A stretch of 64,000 nt of DNA from Arenicola marina (lineage: Eukaryota; Annelida; Polychaeta; Arenicolidae), in the NCBI GenBank assembly GCA_964019135.1, contig OZ025253.1:36010548-36074547 (forward strand), in the 5' to 3' direction. How positions within the stretch are numbered: the first letter of the stretch is position 1; every line of letters begins with the position of its first letter. Made by a program: the position numbers and the translations under genes. This document shows, piece by piece, positions 23,059-34,368 of this stretch. The notes under the pieces were generated by a model. It saw only the letters and a program-made list of their open reading frames with translations. It had not been told where the DNA came from and did not search any database.

Positions 23059-24032
23059 CTGAAATTGTGTCGGAAATTACACACAAATCATTCACTATGT
23101 TGTTATAAGTCATCACCATCATATAATAGGGGGTACATAGTATATCCTCAGTAAGTTGTCATAGATATAGCTTGGACTTACAACCGGACTTGCAACATAA
23201 AAGAGGACCCTGAATAAATTTTTGCTATCTGTTTGACAATCCGGTGCATAACGGTTTTTATTCTGGTAATTAGGTCTATAAAATAAATGTTAATATATAT
23301 AATATAATTAAAGACAACGGACTTAATTTATTTTCATTTGAAATAAAGCAGGAATATGCAACCTGCATTTAGCCGTGTCAAGATTTGTGAATTTGATTTT
23401 AGTTCCTATATTATAATTTATTAGCATATACTACGACAAAGGAGTGGCGACAGAGCCACAATTGGATAACCATAGCATATTGAGAATAAAAGTTGACGAT
23501 ATCAAAGGTTTGGGAGTGTAATGTGAAAATGTCGCATAACGTGGTATCATGGAATAATTGAGAATTTAATTTCATGAAATTGAAAGAAATGGCAAATTTG
23601 CGACTGCTGTCTTTGCAATAAAGTGCAAGCCATACAGCACGTGCTTTATTATAAAATTAAGGTCAAGGTTCAGATGTTAAGGCTTAAATTAAGATACGGT
23701 TTCTAACACTTTGCAAATGCAATGCCGTTGGAGATCGTGTTACTTGGAATAAATGATATTAATGAAAACTTTGTTTTATCCATCATCTGTTATTTTATGT
23801 AATGCGGTTGCTGCACAAAAATAGGCCAATAAATAGGCTTATAAATTCAAATATGGATACAATAGTATTTATAAGTTGTAATAACTACACCTCTACTGTG
23901 TACAATTTCAAACGATCTTCGAAGATTTTTAATTAAAAAATAATTAACATACCAGATGGTAATACGGCCATACTATGGAGTCTTTTTGTTGCGCAATAAA
24001 TGGTTAAAGAAAGTTTACCGCTCTGTCTATAC
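23059..24032 (-). other. Putative intron of the FkbM-family gene
   Basis: On the minus strand the donor is ACAG/GTATAG at 24033/24032 and the acceptor TTTCAG/AC at 23059/23058. Joining them keeps phase (G from exon 1 plus AC makes an Asp codon). A second possible donor at AGAGCG/GTAAAC would not keep phase. The intron is AT-rich, about 974 bp. Confidence 0.6.
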
Positions 24033-24303
24033 CTGTTTGGACGTCATCGGTGCTACTTGATTCACGGACAGTCTCCACAGGAAATTCAGGCCACACCATC
24101 GAGGCTATATTGAGCTGCACGACCTTGTCTTGTCGCCAGAGGTTGGCTGTGTCACCCACGTCACTGTCCGCGGTGAGGCCGCCAACGCCGTAGATCATGG
24201 TCCAGACAGTCATCGTCGGGACGAACACGGCTGTCGTGATCAATGTGGCAATGAACATGCCACTAGGCGGCGAGCAGCGTCCCCTTTTATCCGCCGATGT
24301 CAT
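24033..24303 (-). CDS. First coding exon of the FkbM-family protein, signal anchor
   Basis: ATG at 24303-24301. About 90 residues: a short basic N-terminus, then a hydrophobic segment (roughly residues 16-40, including MFIATLITTAVFVPTMTVW) that fits a type II membrane anchor, then an acidic/polar stem. FkbM-domain proteins of many marine invertebrates are Golgi-type single-pass proteins, so this exon plausibly supplies the anchor for the catalytic exon at 22357-23058. The link rests on orientation, distance (under 1 kb) and matching splice phase, not on transcript evidence. There is no obvious TATA box upstream. Confidence 0.55.
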
Positions 24304-25289
24304 GATATCCTTGATTGACTCGCGCCTGCCACCCAGAAAGACGTGTTAGAAACATAGCCGGTAGTGCCTGTTGGCCGCTAGATTCCATCACCTGCGTGGT
24401 TCAACTGCCGCACTTGGTGTGACTGTGGATTGTCAGTTGTTTGTTCTTATCACTGGTTAAAACCTGTGAGTTTTCGCACATTGGGTAGCTAGCTAGCTGT
24501 ATGCCGACGCACGTTCGTTCTTAAGAGTGAGTCTAAACGCCGTGGTGTATCCTGACAACCCATAAGCCACGTCACGTAACGTAACGTAACGTTACGTAAC
24601 GGGTGGGGCGGTGGAGGGGTGTTGTAAGGCAGTGCGGACATGCGTGTGCCGATGAGGGAGTGGAGGGGATGGGGGTATTTTGTTCCGTTGGTACAGGTCT
24701 CTAAACAATAGCACTGCAATCAGACATGCGCTAATTGGATCAATAATAATTACATAAATATTTAGGTCAATAATTAATAAATATTATACCTGCACATTGA
24801 TCGATCGGCGTGAACTTGGCGGATTGGTCAAGGAGGCACACTTTTGAAAAACGGAAGTGGGTTATATTTCGCGGCGAGTATCGATGCGCAATATATAATT
24901 CTTTATTTATCAATATTTTTACACCATTTAGATTGAGCTGCAATTTTTTTTATGGTTACATTTTTGCTGGATATTCTCGCCACAAGTTGTCCTGCTGCAT
25001 TGTGAGAAGAAAATAGTTCGCTGGGATCAATGTCGTTTAAAAGCGAGCTCTGTATTACCGAACTTGTGATCAGCAATCAACCGCAAAATGAAACTCGGCC
25101 CAGGTCCCCAAAGTAATCGGTGTAATAGACCGTTCCAGGGGTTAATTCTGGCAGGCACGTGTTTCGGCGAACACCAATCTACCTTTTGGCTACAAGGATA
25201 TAAGGGACAACTCAGCCACATTTCATGCTTTTACCACACAATGCACAATTTGATCTTATGTTGCCGTTTATCCACTAGACCAATAGTAA
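24304..25289. other. Non-coding stretch upstream of the FkbM gene
   Basis: This would hold the FkbM promoter. It contains a (CTAG)n run near 24488 and a palindromic GTAACGTAACGTTACGTAAC tract near 24579. No gene is seen. Confidence 0.4.
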
Positions 25290-25350
25290 TCATAGCTTAC
25301 GTAAGATGTGTGACGTCATGCCGTCATGGTAACGTCATGACGTACACTTA
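25290..25350 (-). repeat. Inverted fragment of the Helentron-like unit
   Basis: CTTACGTAAGATGTGTGACG followed by TCATG and further ACGTCA motifs is the reverse complement of the CRE-rich block of units 1-4 (for example 6139-6198). It is a small relic in opposite orientation, 9 kb from the array. Confidence 0.6.
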
Positions 25351-26538
25351 CAATCCAATAATAATTTTAGAAGACTTACAGCATACTGGAGAACAATTCG
25401 CTCGGGACCCTTAATTATCAATGATCTAAACGCTCTAAGAAGCAGTACACTATATTGCCATTTCCTGACCATGTAAAATTTAACAATACCAGACAATCAA
25501 TCGTAAATCGTAAGTGACGATTAAGTTCTTCTGACAGCACTCTATTTATCGGCGCTGGCATGCGACGCCAGAGTCCCCCCCCCCCCCCCTCTCCTGCACC
25601 CGCACGCATGCTAAGCGCTGCTCATGACTGTGATGGGTTTTTCTACCTTACTAAAGTTTCGCTAAGCGCATCTAAGTTTCCAATAGTCTCCTGTTTTACA
25701 AGCATTAATTGTAACTGTAACCAGGGCGTTACGTAAACACATCCGGACGCCAGCGCCTCTTGGGGCTCTCCGGTGTGGAGTTAAATTGACGTGCTCGCGT
25801 CTGGACGCATCTGTGTTATCGCCGAAACCATCAACTGTTTTGACGTTCGGACGCCGGAACTTCAGTAGGAAAACTATTGCGTACATTCACATCCGGACAT
25901 CTTTTATATTCTGACAACTTATCCACTTTATCGCGGCACCCATCTTGGCAGGCAAGCCGTGTTGTTTCACAATAATATTTTCGTAAGTGTCGTTCTGTTT
26001 GCGTTCAACATGCAAACAAAAATATAATATATATTTAACTTTAGGCAGATTTGAACCAGATGTCACTGGTTTGGAACAGCCATACTATGCGATCCTGCCG
26101 TAATCAACTGTTTAATAGTGTACCTCATCAAAAGATTTTAGACTCTTTAACTGCAATGAATCTAGACAAATGTATATGAGATTTAGTCAAAGATTATTGT
26201 CAAACAGTACATAGTACTTATCAATCGATGCCAAAATTCATGGTTTTACATTCACTTTATCGTTTCACCTTTGCTATCTTTCATGGTTTTAAAACAATCT
26301 GCTCAATCATGTTACTTGATATTTTCAGGGTTTTATTAATCTATTGATCATTTCAACATTGTCTGACTTCATGGCTTTATTCATATTTACTTTTCGAAAA
26401 TTGTTTTATCTACAAGCTGTCTTGATACTTTTAGGGTTTTTAGACTCTTGAGTTATTTAGATTAAACTGAACCAGTATCGCACGACATAGCTTTATAGGC
26501 TGACAGTACCGTTAAGCCCCATTCAAATCAAATCAAAC
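25351..26538. other. Non-coding stretch with degenerate TTCAGGGTTTT-type repeats
   Basis: A poly-C run lies at about 25577-25589. From 26226 to 26445, phrases TTCATGGTTTTA, TTTCAGGGTTTTATT, TTCATGGCTTTATT and TTTTAGGGTTTTTAG recur every ~50 bp, resembling the 70-bp repeat at 21004-21290. No gene is seen. Confidence 0.45.
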
Positions 26539-29500
26539 CACAGTTGGTGGTGACGTGGTGGTAGAAGCTCCTGCTCATGAATAGCTGCATGGCGGCTCGG
26601 ACGGGTTCAGGAACAAGGTGTCTACGTAGGCAGCAGTTTGGTCTGGTCGAAGTAGTCACGACGTCTGGCTGAAATCACCCACGGATGTCTCGCCAAGTTT
26701 ATTTCCCGGTGGTAGCGATGGCTTCTATATATTTCTCCGGAAGGTGGCCATGTTCTCGTCGATGCGGCGTCAACAATGCAGTCACTTTGGTAAGATTGTG
26801 GCTTCGATCGCCAGGAGACACGGTGGGTGTTCTACCAAAAGGCGGGTGTTTCCGGACGGCGGCGTGCGACCAATAAATACAACAAGACAGCCGTAGGCTT
26901 AAAGTACTGACAGAAGAGACGTCATTGTGACGCACACGTCTGTGGCGCCCTATAAGCGCCGAAACTAGGGTACAGGCGAGGACATACAAACACATATACT
27001 TTAGACTTCTGTCAGTAATAAGTGGTTTTATCATAAGTTATCTTTCCCTGCGCGGCGCCGCAATTGGTGGTGACGTGGTGGTAGAAGCCCCTGGCCATAT
27101 ACTGCTGCACGGCGGCTCGGGACGGGTTCAGGAACAAGGTGTCTACGTTAGGCAGCTGTCTGGTTTGATGGAAGTAGTCACGACGTTTGGCTGAAATCAC
27201 CGCAGATGTCTCGCCAAATTTATTTCCCGGCGGCAGCGATGGGTTTCTATATATATTGCTCCCGGAGGCGGCCAAGTTCTCGCTCTTACGGCGTCAACAA
27301 TGCAGTCACTTTAGTAAGATTTTGGCTTCGATCGCATGGAGACTCGAGGGGCGTGCTTCCAAAAGGCGGGTGTTGCCGGACAGCGAAGTGCCACAGAACA
27401 ATTACAACAAGACAGTCGTACACCTAGAATACTGACAGAAGAGACGTCATTTTGACGCACACGTCCGTGGCACCCTTTAAGCGCCGAAACTAGGGTACAG
27501 GCGAGGACATAACAACACATATACTTTAGACTTCTGTCAGTAATAAGTGGTATTATCACAAGTTACCTTTCCCTGCACGGCGCCGCAGTTGGTGGTGACG
27601 TGGTGGTTAGAGCCCCTGGCCATATACTGCTGCACGGCGGCTCGGGACGGGTTCAGAAACAAGGTGTCTACGTTAGGCAGCAGTCTGGTTTGATCGAAGT
27701 AGTCACGAAGTTTGGCTAAAATCACCCGCGGATGTCTCGCCAAATTTATTTCCCGACGGTAGCGATGGGTTCATATATATTTCTCCCGCAGGCGGTCAAG
27801 TTCTCGCTGATACAGCGTCAACAATGCAGTCTCTGTGGTAAGATTTTGGCTTCAATCGCGTGGAGACTCGAGGGGCGTGCTTCCAAAAGGCGGGTGTTCC
27901 CGGACAGCGAAGTGCCACAGAACAATTACAACAAGACAGTCGTAGACCTGGAATACTGACAGAAGAGACGTCATTTTGACGCACACGTCCGTGGCGCCCT
28001 TTAAGCGCTGAAACTAGGGTACAGGCGAGGACATAACAACACATATACTTTAGACTTCTGTCAGTAATAAGTGGTATTATCACAAGTTACCTTTCCCTGC
28101 GCGGCGCCGCAATTGGTGGTGACGTGGTGGTAGAAGCTCCTGGCCATATACTGCTGCACGGCGGCTCGGGACGGGTTCAGGAACAAGGTGACTAGGTTAA
28201 GCAGCAGTCCGGTTAGTCACGAAGTTTGGCTAAAATCACCCGCGGATGTCTCGCCAAATTTCTTTCCCGACGGTAGCGATGGGTTCATATATATTTCTCC
28301 CGCAGGCGGCCAAGTTCTCGCTGATACAGCGTTAACAATACAGTCTCTGTGGTAAGATTTTGGCTTCAATCGCAAGCAGACTCGAGGGGCTTTCTACCAA
28401 AAGACGCTTGTTCCTGGACGGCGAAGTGCCACCGAACAATTACAACAAGACAGTCGTAGACTTAGAGTCCTGACAGAAGAGACGTCATTTTGACGCACAC
28501 GTCTGTGGCGCCCTATAAGCACCGAAACTAGGGTACAGGCGAGGACATACAAACACATATACTTTAGACTTCTGTCAGTAATAAGTGGTATTATCATAAG
28601 TTACCTTTCCCCGCACGGCGCCGCAGTTGTTGGTGACGTGGTGGTAGAAGCCCCTGGCCATATACTGCTGCACGGCGGCTCGGGACGGGTTCAGGAACAA
28701 CGTGACTAGGTTAGGCAGCAGTCCGGTTTGATCGAAGTAGTCACGACGTTAGGCTGAAATCACCCGCGGATGTCTCGCCAAATTTCTTTCCCGACGGTAG
28801 CGATGGGTTCCTATATATTTCTCCCGCAGGCGGCCAAGTTCTCGCTGATACAACGTCAACAATGCCGTATCTGTGGTAAGATTTTGGCTTCAATCGCAAG
28901 CAGACTCGAGGGGCGTGCTTCCAAAAGGCGGGTGTTCCCGGACAGCGAAGTGCAACAGAACAATTACAACAAGACAGTCGTAGACCTAGAATACTGACAG
29001 AAGAGACGTCATTTTGACGCACACGTCCGTGGCGCCCTATAAGCGCCGAAACTAGGGTACAGGCGAGGACATAACAACACATATACTTTAGACTTCTGTC
29101 AGTAATAAGTGGTATTATCACACGTTACCTTTCCCTGCGCGGCGCCGCAGTTGGTGGTGACGTGGTGGTAGAAGCCCCTGGCCATATACTGCTGCACGGC
29201 GGCTCGGGACGGGTTCAGGAACAAGGTGACTAGGTTAAGCAGCAGTCCGGTTTGATCGAAGTAGTCACGACGTTTGGCTAAAATCACCGGCGGATGTCTC
29301 GCCAAATTTCTTTCCCGACGGTAGCGATGGGTTCATATATATTTCTCCCGCAGGCGGCCAAGTTCTCGCTGATACAGCGTTAACAATACAGTCTCTGTGG
29401 TAAGATTTTGGCTTCAATCGCAAGCAGACTCAAGGGGCTTTCTACCAAAAGACGCTTGTTCCTGGACGGTAAAGTGCCACCGAACAATTACAACAAGACA

Positions 29501-30178
29501 GTCGCAGACTTAGAGTACTGACAGAAGAGACGTCATTTTGACGCACACGTCTGTGGCGCCCTATAAGCACCGAAACTAGGGTACAGGCGAGGACATACAA
29601 ACACATATACTTTAGACTTCTGTCAGTAATACGTGGTATTATCATAAGTTACCTTTCCCCGCACGGCGCCGCAGTTGGTGGTGACGTGGTGGTAGAAGCC
29701 CCTGGCCATATACTGCTGCACGGCGGCTCGGGACGGGTTCAGGAACAAGGTGTCTGCGTTAGACAGCAGTCCAGTTTGGTCGAAGTAGTCACGACGTTTG
29801 GCTGAAATCACCCGCGGATGTCTGGCCTAATTTATTTCCCGGCGGCAGCGATGGGTTCCTATATATATTGCTCCCGGAGGCGGCCAAGTTCTCGCTGATA
29901 CGGCGTCAACAATGCAGTCATTTTGGTAAGATTTTGGTTTCGATGGCGAGGAGACTCGAGGGGCGTTCTTCCAAAAGGCGGGTCTTCCAAGACGGCGGCG
30001 CGCGACCAAGTAAATACAACAAGACAGCCATAGGCTTAAAGTACTGGCAGAAGAGACGTCATTTTGACGCACACGTCTGTGGTGCACTATAAGCGCCGAA
30101 ACTAGGGTACAGGCGATTACACACAAACACATATACTTTAGATTTCTGTCAGTAATAAGTGGTATTATCATAAGTTAC

Positions 30179-30444
30179 CTTTCCCCGCACGGCGCCGCAG
30201 TTGGTGGTGACGTGGTGGGAGAAGCCCCTGGCCATATACTGCTGCACGGCGGCTCGGGACGGGTTCAGAAACAAGGTGTCTACGTTAGGCAGCAGTCTGG
30301 TTTGATCGAAGTAGTCACGACGTTTGGCTAAAATCACCGGCGGATGTCTCGCCAAATTTCTTTCCCGACGGTAGCGATGGGTTCCTATATATTTCTCCCG
30401 CAGGCGGCCAAGTTCTCGCTGATACAACGTCAACAATGCCGTAT
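30179..30444 (-). other. Exon-like open segment in a 524-bp unit (best example)
   Basis: On the minus strand this 266-bp segment is bounded by an acceptor-like CTTACCACAG and a donor-like AAAG/GTAAC, and is open throughout. It includes RELGRLREKYIGTHRYRRE and DTLFLNPSRAAVQQYMARG. I do not recognise the protein. Equivalent segments in other units are open in some (31.8-32.0 kb, 41.9-42.1 kb) and stopped or shifted in others: subtype B has 1-2 bp length differences in the ATATATAGG stretch and at ACCCGCGGATG. Since 266 is not a multiple of three, chained copies would not keep frame. It could be a decayed exon amplified with its intron, or chance. Confidence 0.3.
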
Positions 30445-32405
30445 CTGTGGTAAGATTTTGGCTTCAATCGCAAGCAGACTCGAGGGGCTTTCTACCAAAA
30501 GACTCTTGTTCCTGGACGGCGAAGTGCCACCGAACAATTACAACAAGACAGTCGTAGACTTAGAATAATGACAGAAGAGACGTCATTTTGACGCACACGT
30601 CTGTGGCGACCTTTAAGCGCCGAAACTAGGGTACAGGCGAGGACATAACAACACATATACTTTAGTCTTCTGTCAGTAATAAGTGGTATTATCAAAGGTT
30701 ACCTTTCCCGGCACTGCACCGCAGTTGGTGGTGACGTGGTGGTAGTTATGGCCATATACTGCTGCACGGTGGCTCGGGACGGGTTCAGGGACAAGGTGTC
30801 TTCGTTACGCAGCAGTCCAGTTTGATCGAAGTAGTCACGACGTTTGGCTGAAATCACCGCAGATGTCTCGCCAAATTTATTTCCCGGCGGCAGCGGTGGG
30901 TTTCTATATATATTGCTCCCGGAGGCGGCCAAGTTCTCGCTGATACGGCGTCAACAATGTAGTCACTTTAGTAAGATTTTGGCTTCGATCGCATGGAGAC
31001 TCGAGGGGCGTGCTTCCAAAAGGCGGCTGTTCCTGGACAGCGGCGTGCGACCAAATAAATACAACAAGGCAGCCGTAGGCTTAAAGTACTGACAGAAGAG
31101 ACGTCATTTTGACGCACACGTCTGTGGCGCCCTTTAAGCGCCGAAACTAGGGTACAGGCGAGGACATAACAACACATATACTTTAGACTTCTGTCAGTAA
31201 TAAGTGGTATTATCAAAGGTTACCTTTCCCTGCACTGCGCCGCAGTTGGTGGTGACGTGGTCGTAGAAGCCCCTGGCCATATACTGCTGCACGGCGGCTC
31301 GGGACGGGTTCAGGGACAAGGTGTCTTCGTTACGCAGCAGTCCAGTTTGATCGAAGTAGTCACGACGTTTGGCTGAAATCACCGCAGATGTCTCGCCAAA
31401 TTTATTTCCCGGCGGCAGCGGTGGGTTTCTATATATATTGCTCCCGGAGGCGGCCAAGTTCTCGCTGATACGGCGTCAACAATGTAGTCACTTTAGTAAG
31501 ATTTTGGCTTCGATCGCATGGAGACTCGAGGGGCGTTCTTCCAAAAGGCGGCTGTTCCCGGACAGCGGCGTGCGACCAAATAAATACAACAAGGCAGCCG
31601 TAGGCTTAAAGTACTGACAGGAGAGACGTCATTTTGACGCACACGTCCGTGGCACCCTTTAAGCGCTGAAACTAGGGTAAAGGCGAGGACATAACAACAC
31701 ATATACTTTAGACTTCTGTCAGTAATAAGTGGTATTATCACAAGTTACCATTCCCCGAACGGCGCCGCAATTGGTGGTGACGTGGTGGTAGAAGCCCCTG
31801 GCCATATACTGCTGCACGGCGGCTCGGGACGGGTTCAGGGACAAGGTGTCTAGGTTAAGCAGCAGTCCGGTTTGATCGAAGTAGTCACGACGTTTGGCTA
31901 AAATCACCGGCGGATGTCTCGCCAAATTTCTTTCCCGACGGTAGCGATGGGTTCCTATAGATTTCTCCCGCAGGCGGCCAAGTTCTCGCTGATACAGCGT
32001 TAACAATGCAGTCTCTGTGGTAAGATTTTGGCTTCGATCGCGAGGAGACTCGAGGGGCGTTCTTCCAAAAGGCGGGTCTTCCAAGAAGGCGGCGCGCGAC
32101 CAAGTAAATCCAACAAGACAGCCATAGGTTTAAAGTACTGGCAGAAGAGACGTCATTTTGACGCACACGTCTGTGGCGCCCTATAAGCGCTGAAACTAGG
32201 GTACAGGCGATTACACGCAAACACATATACTTTAGATTTCTGTCAGTAATAAGTGGTATTATCTCAAGTTATCTTTCCCTGCGCGGCGCCGCAGTTGGTG
32301 GTGACGTGGTGATAGAAGCCCCTGGCCATATACTGCTGCACGGCGGCTCGGGACGGGTTCAGAAACAAGGTGTCTACGTTAGGCAGCAGTCTGGTTTGAT
32401 CGAAG

Positions 32406-32409
32406 TAGT
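32406..32409. repeat. Target-site duplication TAGT, left copy
   Basis: Uninterrupted units read GAAGTAGTCACGAC. Here GAAGTAGT is followed by the LTR, and TAGT recurs at 40431-40434 before CACGAC, which proves a 4-bp duplication by comparison with empty sites in the same array. Confidence 0.9.
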
Positions 32410-33074
32410 TATCGTAGTGCACTTTCCCCTGTCAGGCCATGTAGTAGTGCGCCGGGAGCCAGCCCGCCAACCAAGCAGCGCACGCAGGCTCACGGGCGCA
32501 GCCCGCTTCACGATCCCAGCCGTGAATACCCACGGGCCACGCCCAGCCCTGCCTCGCCCGCTCACTGGCGTGATTTATGGTCCTTGTTCAAATTTACTAG
32601 GCGCGCAAATCCAGAATCCGTTCCGCTCACTGTGTGCTATACTTTAACATGGCGTGTGCTTCAAGGGTCAGCTCTTCGCTGTGATTAAGATTAGTCACAA
32701 GTCACTTAGTTACTTTGTTCTACTACAAATATTCCTGGAAATTAAATCTCCAATATAAGCTATAGATTATGATATGAAGTATATGATTAATTCTGTTATG
32801 AGGTCCACAAGGGGTTAGATCCAGTTGTTTTAGGAGGACTGAAAAATGAACTTCCGTTGATTTACTTAACGATCCTAAGTTATAGTATTCTTGCAAATGG
32901 TACATAACCATGTCACTAATTATCTTGCGAATTCTTACATTCCTGCTTTGCGTATTGATTATTTTATTACCATCTAAAGTCAACCATCTAACACAATAGT
33001 GGCCTGGAGCCTGTCGAGCCATAGCTCGGATCCAGGCTGCCTCACGGTGCTCACCATAACGTCCGCGCTTCCTC

Positions 33075-33084
33075 TATAAATAAG
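33075..33084 (+). promoter_or_regulatory. LTR TATA box
   Basis: TATAAATAAG lies about 90 bp before the AATAAA signal in the LTR, in the expected U3-R order. The same box is in the 3' LTR near 40277. Confidence 0.7.
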
Positions 33085-33163
33085 GGCAACCCCCGACCAA
33101 CCAGCAGACGGTCCTAGAGAGACGCTTGGGAAATGTGTATTGTATATACTGATATGTTCATTT

Positions 33164-33169
33164 AATAAA
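33164..33169 (+). terminator. LTR polyadenylation signal
   Basis: AATAAA in the R/U5 part of the 5' LTR, duplicated in the 3' LTR near 40366, where it would end the element's transcript. Confidence 0.65.
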
Positions 33170-33230
33170 TAGCACGACATATTCAGCCCGGATGAGTGTT
33201 ATCATTCCACTGACATTCCCCGACCACAAC

Positions 33231-33246
33231 TTGGTGGAGAATCCAG
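33231..33246 (+). promoter_or_regulatory. Candidate primer-binding site
   Basis: TTGGTGGAGAATCC begins two bases after the LTR end. A TGG complementary to a tRNA 3' CCA at this position is the usual Ty3/Gypsy arrangement. The tRNA species was not identified. Confidence 0.6.
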
Positions 33247-33297
33247 CTTCCCGGCCCTCATTGATGGGATAGGCCATAGCCATTATATTTTGGCCTA

Positions 33298-34368
33298 ATG
33301 AAGTTTGGCCCAGCCTCCCACACCCGGAGTCAAGACGCTGACACCGAGCCTGAATCCGCTGACGCTGACCATCAAGCCGCTGACGCTGACCATCAAGCCG
33401 CTGACGCTGACCATCAAGCCGCTAACGCTGACCATCAAGCCGCTGACGCTGACCATCAAGACGTAGACGCACCAGCAGAAATGACCGCCCGTCAAGAGCC
33501 TGGGATAATGCCTCCACAATTTTCTGGTCAGGACAACGCCTTTGCCTGGCTAGAACAGTTCAGAATGTATGCCGCATTCAGTGGTATGAGCGATGAGGCA
33601 AAGCGTTATTGTCTCCCACTATTACTGGACAACGCCGCAGCAACGTGGTACCACGGACTGCCCGACACCGACAAAGCCTCGTTTGCAGCTCTTGAGGCTG
33701 CGTTCAAGTCCATGTATTGTGCTCCCGAAAGCACCCTGTGGGCAAGAGAACGAGCCCTAATGAATAAAACCCAAGCTGAAGGGCAAACCGTAAAAGACTT
33801 TGTAGCGTCAGTCAGATACGAAGCGTCTCAAATGAACACGCCGGAGGACCAACTCGTCCGGATCATCATCGGCGGCCTGAAACCGGCAATTAGGCCATTT
33901 ATACTCCAGGCCAAGCCCACCACCGTGGCGAATATCCTGGAAGCCGCATCCAACTGCGGGGAGGGGCCCACACAGTTGCCATCGCCGCCCGCCGACGACT
34001 TCGCCCTGAGACTGAGTCTGTTGGAGGCTCAGATACAAGCCGTGAACATGACTCAGTCTCACGGCCATGATGACCACCGCCGTCCTGACCCCAACCAACG
34101 GCAGAGAGGAGCCTACCAGACAGGACACCAGACCGGACACCAGACCGGACACCAGACGGCCTACCAGACCGGACACCAGACGGCCTACCAGACCGGACAC
34201 CAGACGGGAGGACAGCGAGGACCCGAAGGCGACAGGACCTGCGCAAGTTGCGGTAGGTGGGGTCATGCACCCAGGTCTGACCGGTGCAGGGCAAAGCATG
34301 CCACGTGCCACAACTGTGGGAAACCAGGCCATTTTTATCGGATGTGCAGGTCAGGTAGAAGGCAATAG
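33298..34368 (+). CDS. gag: structural protein with zinc knuckles
   Basis: 356 residues from ATG 33298, 69 bp after the LTR. An N-terminal seven-residue repeat ADADHQA occurs about five times (21-bp DNA repeat, 33360-33465). A retrotransposon Gag-like capsid core follows (FAWLEQFRMYAAFSG, then AATWYHGLPD and FKSMYCAPESTLWARERAL), then an Asp/His/Gln-rich tract with HQTGHQT/AYQT repeats (about 34120-34205), then two Cys-His knuckles. The first is irregular (CX2CX4HX6C, CASCGRWGH...C); the second is canonical (CHNCGKPGHFYRMC). Gag packages element RNA into particles. It ends at TAG 34366-34368, and the same frame stays open downstream into protease. Confidence 0.9.
   Translation: MKFGPASHTRSQDADTEPESADADHQAADADHQAADADHQAANADHQAADADHQDVDAPAEMTARQEPGIMPPQFSGQDNAFAWLEQFRMYAAFSGMSDEAKRYCLPLLLDNAAATWYHGLPDTDKASFAALEAAFKSMYCAPESTLWARERALMNKTQAEGQTVKDFVASVRYEASQMNTPEDQLVRIIIGGLKPAIRPFILQAKPTTVANILEAASNCGEGPTQLPSPPADDFALRLSLLEAQIQAVNMTQSHGHDDHRRPDPNQRQRGAYQTGHQTGHQTGHQTAYQTGHQTAYQTGHQTGGQRGPEGDRTCASCGRWGHAPRSDRCRAKHATCHNCGKPGHFYRMCRSGRRQ

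Larger units (their letters stand above)
26539..32409. repeat. 524-bp tandem repeat array, left block (11 full copies and a partial)
   Basis: The landmark CTTCTGTCAGTAATAAGTGG recurs with GTCAG at 27011, 27536, 28060, 28574, 29098, 29622, 30148, 30672, 31193, 31718 and 32242, mostly 521-526 bp apart (one 514). Two subtypes can be told apart: A has TTTCTTTCCCGACGGTAGCG, CTCCCGCAGG and TCTGTGGTAAG; B has TTTATTTCCCGGCGGCAGCG, CTCCCGGAGG and GTCACTTTAGTAAG. The order here is B B A A A A B A B B A. The array begins inside a unit and is cut at 32409 by the Ty3/Gypsy element. Confidence 0.95.
32410..33228 (+). repeat. 5' LTR, 819 bp
   Basis: It starts TATCGTAGTGCAC and ends CCCCGACCACA. It differs from the 3' LTR by six substitutions and lacks the CCACCGA present there. 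It holds a TATA box (33075) and a poly(A) signal (33164), which place R roughly between 33100 and 33185. The termini are not the usual TG...CA; they are set by the empty-site comparison. Confidence 0.95.

Noticed and set aside
26539..32409. The 524-bp array as a gene with many tandem exons
   Set aside because: The exon-like segment is 266 bp with unequal end phases, so chained copies cannot keep frame, and several copies have stops.
33808..34332. Long minus-strand ORFs opposite gag
   Set aside because: Shadows of the gag coding and repeat sequence; no domain.
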